Source: Palsa-883 sp963826975
GTDB taxonomy: Bacteria > Pseudomonadota > Alphaproteobacteria > Acetobacterales > Acetobacteraceae
Direction: 5' to 3'
DNA length: 64,000 nucleotides
Assembly (NCBI GenBank): GCA_963826975.1
Contig: CAWGZJ010000014.1
Span: 35,436-99,435 of the forward strand
The notes beneath the pieces are model-generated. The model was given only the letters and a program-made list of their open reading frames with translations. It had not been told where the DNA came from and made no database searches. Every line of letters starts with the position of its first letter. The stretch's first letter is position 1. The position numbers and the translations under genes were made by a program. This document shows positions 60,879 to 64,000 of the stretch, in pieces.

Positions 60879-62501
60879 ATGCCCGATTCCCTGCCTGATC
60901 CTGCCGTTCACCCCCCTGCGCTCCACGCCAGCGAGGCGATCGCCGACGAACGGGTGCTGATCCTCGACTTCGGCTCCCAATTCACCCAATTGATCGCCCG
61001 CCGGTTGCGCGAGTCCGGGGTTTATTGCGAGATCTGGCCGTTCAACGCCGACCCCGAACGGATCCGCGCCTTCAACGCCCGGGCCTATATTTTGTCCGGC
61101 GGCCCGGCGAGCGTGCACGAGGGCTGCTCGCCACGTGCGCCGCAGATGGTGTTCGAGCAGGGCGTGCCGGTCCTCGGCATCTGCTACGGTCAGATGGTGA
61201 TGTGCGCCCAACTCGGCGGCGAAACCCAGGGATCCGATCATCGCGAGTTCGGCCGCGCCTTCGTGGACGTCACCGGTGATTGCGCTCTGCTTGACGGCGT
61301 CTGGCATCCGGGCGCGCGCGAGCAGGTGTGGATGAGCCACGGGGACCGCGTCACCCGCCTGCCGGACGGGTTCCGCGTTGTCGGCTCCAGCGAGGCAGCG
61401 CCGTTCGCAGTGTTCGCCGACGACACAAGGCGATTTTACGGGCTGATGTTCCACCCGGAGGTGGCGCACACGCCGCACGGCGCGCAATTGCTGCGCAATT
61501 TCACCCACAAGGTCGCCGGCCTGTCCGGGTCGTGGACCATGGCCGGCTTCCGCGCCACCGAGATCGCGAAAATCCGCCAGCTTGTGGGCCAAGGGGACAA
61601 AGGCGGCAGGGTGATCTGCGGCCTGTCCGGCGGTGTAGACTCGTCCGTCGCCGCGGTGCTGATCCATGCGGCGATCGGCGACCAACTCACCTGCATCTTC
61701 GTCGATCATGGCCTGCTGCGCGCCGGCGAGGCAGAGGAGGTGGTCACCACCTTCCGCGATCGCTTCAACATCAGGCTGGTGCACCGTGACGCGTCGGACA
61801 TGTTCCTGGGCGCGCTGGATGGCGTCACTGATCCCGAGGCAAAGCGCAAGACCATCGGCCGGCTGTTCATCGAGGTATTCGAGCAGGAAGCCACCAAGCT
61901 CGGCGGCGCCGATTACCTGGCACAGGGCACGCTGTATCCGGACGTCATCGAGAGCGTCAGTTTCACCGGCGGCCCGTCCGTCACCATCAAGTCGCACCAT
62001 AATGTCGGTGGCTTACCGGAACGGATGCGCATGCGCCTGGTCGAGCCGCTGCGCGAGTTGTTCAAAGATGAAGTACGTGCGCTCGGCCGCGAACTGGGCA
62101 TCCCGGACAGCATCGTCGGCCGCCATCCATTCCCCGGCCCGGGCCTGGCGATCCGCATCCCCGGCGCGATCACGCGGGAAAAGCTGGAACTGCTTCGCAA
62201 GGCCGATGCGATCTACCTGGAGGAGATTCGTGCCGCCGGGTTGTACGACGCGATCTGGCAGGCGTTTGCGGTGCTGCTGCCGGTGCGTACGGTGGGTGTG
62301 ATGGGCGATGGTCGCACCTATGACAATGCCTGCGCTTTGCGCGCCGTCACGAGCACCGACGGCATGACGGCGGACGTGTATCCGTTCGACATGGCGTTTC
62401 TGACGCGCGTGGCGAACCGGATTGTGAACGAGGTGCGCGGGATCAATCGCGTGACGTATGATGTCACTAGCAAGCCGCCTGGGACAATCGAGTGGGAGTG
62501 A
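60879..62501 (+). CDS. guaA: GMP synthase (glutamine-hydrolysing), 540 aa
   Basis: Class I glutamine amidotransferase domain with the nucleophile Cys in PVLGICYGQMVMCA (about 99) and His/Glu in FHPEVAHTPHG. The ATP pyrophosphatase domain has the P-loop VICGLSGGVDSSVAAVLIHA (about 249), and the C-terminal dimerisation domain ends NRVTYDVTSKPPGTIEWE. Full length. Converts XMP to GMP. The 3' end of guaA is a known integration site for genomic islands in several bacteria, and foreign-looking DNA follows here. Confidence 0.97.
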   Translation: MPDSLPDPAVHPPALHASEAIADERVLILDFGSQFTQLIARRLRESGVYCEIWPFNADPERIRAFNARAYILSGGPASVHEGCSPRAPQMVFEQGVPVLGICYGQMVMCAQLGGETQGSDHREFGRAFVDVTGDCALLDGVWHPGAREQVWMSHGDRVTRLPDGFRVVGSSEAAPFAVFADDTRRFYGLMFHPEVAHTPHGAQLLRNFTHKVAGLSGSWTMAGFRATEIAKIRQLVGQGDKGGRVICGLSGGVDSSVAAVLIHAAIGDQLTCIFVDHGLLRAGEAEEVVTTFRDRFNIRLVHRDASDMFLGALDGVTDPEAKRKTIGRLFIEVFEQEATKLGGADYLAQGTLYPDVIESVSFTGGPSVTIKSHHNVGGLPERMRMRLVEPLRELFKDEVRALGRELGIPDSIVGRHPFPGPGLAIRIPGAITREKLELLRKADAIYLEEIRAAGLYDAIWQAFAVLLPVRTVGVMGDGRTYDNACALRAVTSTDGMTADVYPFDMAFLTRVANRIVNEVRGINRVTYDVTSKPPGTIEWE

Positions 62502-63124
62502 CGGGGAGTGGGATACCGTAGAGGGCTCGAGAGGGAAATAGCGTAGGAAAAATAGAGGGTTATGGGGTTGTCCATTGATGATCTGCGGCACATTGTCAAT
62601 CGTATCAGACCCTTTTTCTAAGCCTCTGATTTCCAACGAGATCGCTTTCGCCATGTCAAAAGCCAGTCGCTTCAGCAAAATACTTTGACGGTGTTTTTGA
62701 CGGTAGTTTCTGGGGCGAGATCAACGGCAAATAAAACTACCGTCAGATTGATTTGATGGTTCTGACGGTATTTTTGAGCCGCTTTCTTAGTCGTGCCGTC
62801 CGGACAAATCACCCGCTCCGAACGGGCCGGCTTTATCGTGTGGCGGGTTCGGGAATGGTCACCGGTATGGGGCGTGGACGCGGTGAAAGCGGGTATTTCG
62901 GCATTCGACCGGACCGCTTTGGGGATCAAGACGCGGAAGCAGACATTCACCTCGATGCGAGGCAAAGCCTCCACCTGACCCAGATGTTCGAGGGAAGGTT
63001 TGTATCTCCCGAAATTCTGATGTGCAGCCGACAAATAGAACGTAGAGATATCGGTATCCCCGAGGAGAAGATCGAGCGCACTGACTTTCGTCGAGAAATC
63101 ACGCGTAAACTCTCAACGCCAGAA
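62502..63124. other. low-GC accessory DNA downstream of guaA
   Basis: About 620 bases of clearly lower GC than guaA. Open frames on both strands lack recognised domains. It contains the TGACGGT repeats (62686-62769) and probably the decayed 3' part of the LysR-type gene to its right. Confidence 0.5.
62686..62769. repeat. four TGACGGT sites, att-arm-like, with 12-bp inverted repeat
   Basis: TGACGGT at 62686, 62698 and 62763 in direct order and once inverted (ACCGTCA, 62739-62745). TGACGGTAGTTT (62698-62709) and AAACTACCGTCA (62734-62745) form a perfect 12-bp inverted repeat. The pattern resembles recombinase arm sites or an operator. It lies about 185 bases after guaA. Confidence 0.55.
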
Positions 63125-63317
63125 AAGGAATTTCTCACCTGCAAGCGTCGGTCGCGTGCCACCGTTCGTTCGTTCGAAGAAAATTGCTCCAAGTCGACGC
63201 TCAAGGTCACGCAGGCCCCGACTGAGTGTCGACTGCCGGATGTTGAGAAGTCTCTGCTACCCGACGAAGGCTTTTGTGCTGAGCTACGATAATAGCCCAG
63301 CGCAACGCTCGAAGTTC
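63125..63317 (-). pseudogene. LysR-type regulator remnant, frameshifted in the HTH
   Basis: The minus strand reads ELRALRWAIIVAQHKSLRRV then AE, and after a frame change LNIRQSTLSRGLRDLERRLG then AIFFERTNGGTRPTLAGEKF. Together these are a LysR HTH whose two halves lie in different frames. The effector domain is not recognisable downstream. A dead gene. Confidence 0.75.
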
Positions 63318-63341
63318 AAGGCCCGCCGCGTCTCCCACGTT

Positions 63342-63688
63342 TCAATGCGGTATTGGCCGCTCGCGGACAAATCCGTTTTCCGCGGCGTCGGGAACCAACC
63401 ATGGCAGCCGTAATGTGGCGAGGAACAGCAGTACCTGCAGGAAGCAGAGCAGGCCAAACGCTTCGGCCAACGCGTCTGACGTCCCCGCAGGGCTTGGCGC
63501 TGCCGACAAGCGCCACCCCAGGAAGGTCGCACAGAGCGTCGTCATCGTCGGCCCTCCGAGACGCTGCACAATGTTAAGAGAGGTGGTCGCCATCGGCAGG
63601 TCACGCTTTTTGACCGAAGTATACGCGGCGGAGATGGAAGGGATTCCCACTGCGCTCAGCCCTACGCCCCGCACGAAAAGAGTGCAGG
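63342..63688 (-). pseudogene. MFS drug-efflux (DHA2-type) transporter, 3' remnant cut by IS
   Basis: TLFVRGVGLSAVGIPSISAA then YTSVKKRDLPMATTSLNIVQ, RLGGPTMTTLCATFLGW and FGLLCFLQVLLFLATLRLPW match the C-terminal quarter of EmrB/QacA-type 14-TM exporters. The frame is open right up to 63688, where the insertion sequence begins, so the 5' part was separated or lost by that insertion. It ends with its own stop at 63342. Confidence 0.8.
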
Positions 63689-64000
63689 TGAGCTGGCCCC
63701 GGAAAACTGGACAGGTAGCTAAGAGAGACTCCCACCCCTAGAACGGCCTGCGGGCCAGGGGTGACAGATGGCGAATGTACGCAAGAAGCACGTGGCGGAT
63801 TTCAAGGCGAAGGTGGCTCTGGCGGCGGTTCGGGAGGAAGGCACGGTCGCGGAGCTGTCGAGCCGGTACGGGGTGCATGCCAGTCAGATCCACGCATGGA
63901 AGAAGACGTTGCTCGCCGGGGTTGGCTCGCTGTTTGCCCGAGGCAAGACCGGCGGGCCGGACGGCACCTCGGCGGGCGAGGCGCAGCTGGCCAAGCGTAA
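63689..64000 (+). mobile_element. IS3-family insertion sequence, left end (continues past the window)
   Basis: The element begins TGAGCTGGCCCCGGAAAACT, with the TG terminus usual for IS3 elements, exactly where the MFS frame is broken. orfA starts 79 bases inside. The right end, orfB and the target duplication lie outside the window. Confidence 0.85.
63768..64000 (+). CDS. IS3-family transposase OrfA (HTH), partial
   Basis: ATG 63768 gives ANVRKKHVADFKAKVALAAV then REEGTVAELSSRYGVHASQI and HAWKKTLLAGVGSLFARGKT: the HTH_Tnp_1 (PF01527-type) leucine-zipper transposase subunit of IS3 elements. The frame is open to the window end (77 codons). In IS3 elements OrfA joins OrfB by -1 frameshifting to make the active transposase. 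Confidence 0.92.
   Translation, partial: MANVRKKHVADFKAKVALAAVREEGTVAELSSRYGVHASQIHAWKKTLLAGVGSLFARGKTGGPDGTSAGEAQLAKR

Noticed and set aside
62753..63292. 179-codon plus-strand frame downstream of guaA
   Set aside because: It is antisense to the readable LysR remnant and shows no domain of its own.

Overview
The window reads as chromosome of a GC-rich alphaproteobacterium, most likely an Acetobacteraceae/Rhodospirillales relative. The evidence is the yceD-rpmF-plsX-fabH-ihfA-merR block with a Cbp3-type cytochrome bc1 chaperone beside it, an alphaproteobacterial cpa/tad pilus operon, CCA-encoding tRNAs, and dispersed GC-rich REP-like hairpins. It is gene-dense, with clearly different compartments. 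No CRISPR array, rRNA or replication origin was seen.

Region 1 (1-5722) is the right end of a decayed integrative/mobilizable element. It holds small HTH-like proteins, a large hypothetical, wrecks of a conjugative relaxase (internally deleted) and of a lytic transglycosylase (two stops, catalytic Glu lost), and an apparently intact tyrosine integrase. It ends in a 50-bp copy of the 3' half of tRNA-Arg(ACG), the likely attachment repeat. Region 2 (5953-12870) holds a membrane protein, a TetR regulator coupled to an alpha/beta hydrolase, a trifunctional LplT-PlsC-Aas phospholipid remodelling protein (with a frameshift) and an MHS-type transporter.

Region 3 (13087-24577) carries an HGGxTG protein, two glycosyltransferases, a 1432-residue repeat protein ending in a Hint domain, and a DUF4214 repeat protein. 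The first glycosyltransferase and the last protein share a YLxxxxDVA-type motif; together they look like a surface-protein/glycan locus. Region 4 (24743-30633) is a catabolic patch: FAH-family hydrolase, cupin, acetyltransferase, urea-carboxylase-associated DUF1989 protein, HpaB-like monooxygenase, and SnoaL-like protein divergent from an XRE/MmyB regulator.

Region 5 (30664-41773, minus strand) is a full tad/cpa type IVc pilus operon: two flp pilins with duplicated leaders, then cpaA, B, C, D, E, F, tadB, C, D and two TadE-type pseudopilins, mostly joined by 1-4 base overlaps. A third flp lies alone at 54041. Region 6 (42128-52067) is an amidase-LysR pair, a peptide-type ABC importer (SBP, two permeases, two ATPases) and an AtuA/DUF4387 pair. 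Region 7 (52496-62501) holds a PEP-CTERM protein, tRNA-Pro(GGG), the merR-ihfA-fabH-plsX-rpmF/yceD housekeeping block interrupted by a REP island with a perfect 122-bp palindrome, bamE and guaA. Region 8 (62502-64000), downstream of guaA, is decayed accessory DNA with TGACGGT arm-like repeats, LysR and MFS remnants, and an IS3-family element running off the edge.

Three window-wide patterns stand out. Short tandem arrays, mostly exactly 15 bp per unit, sit at the start or end of about a dozen unrelated genes. At least five otherwise intact genes break at a single +1 frameshift. There are several families of large inverted repeats.
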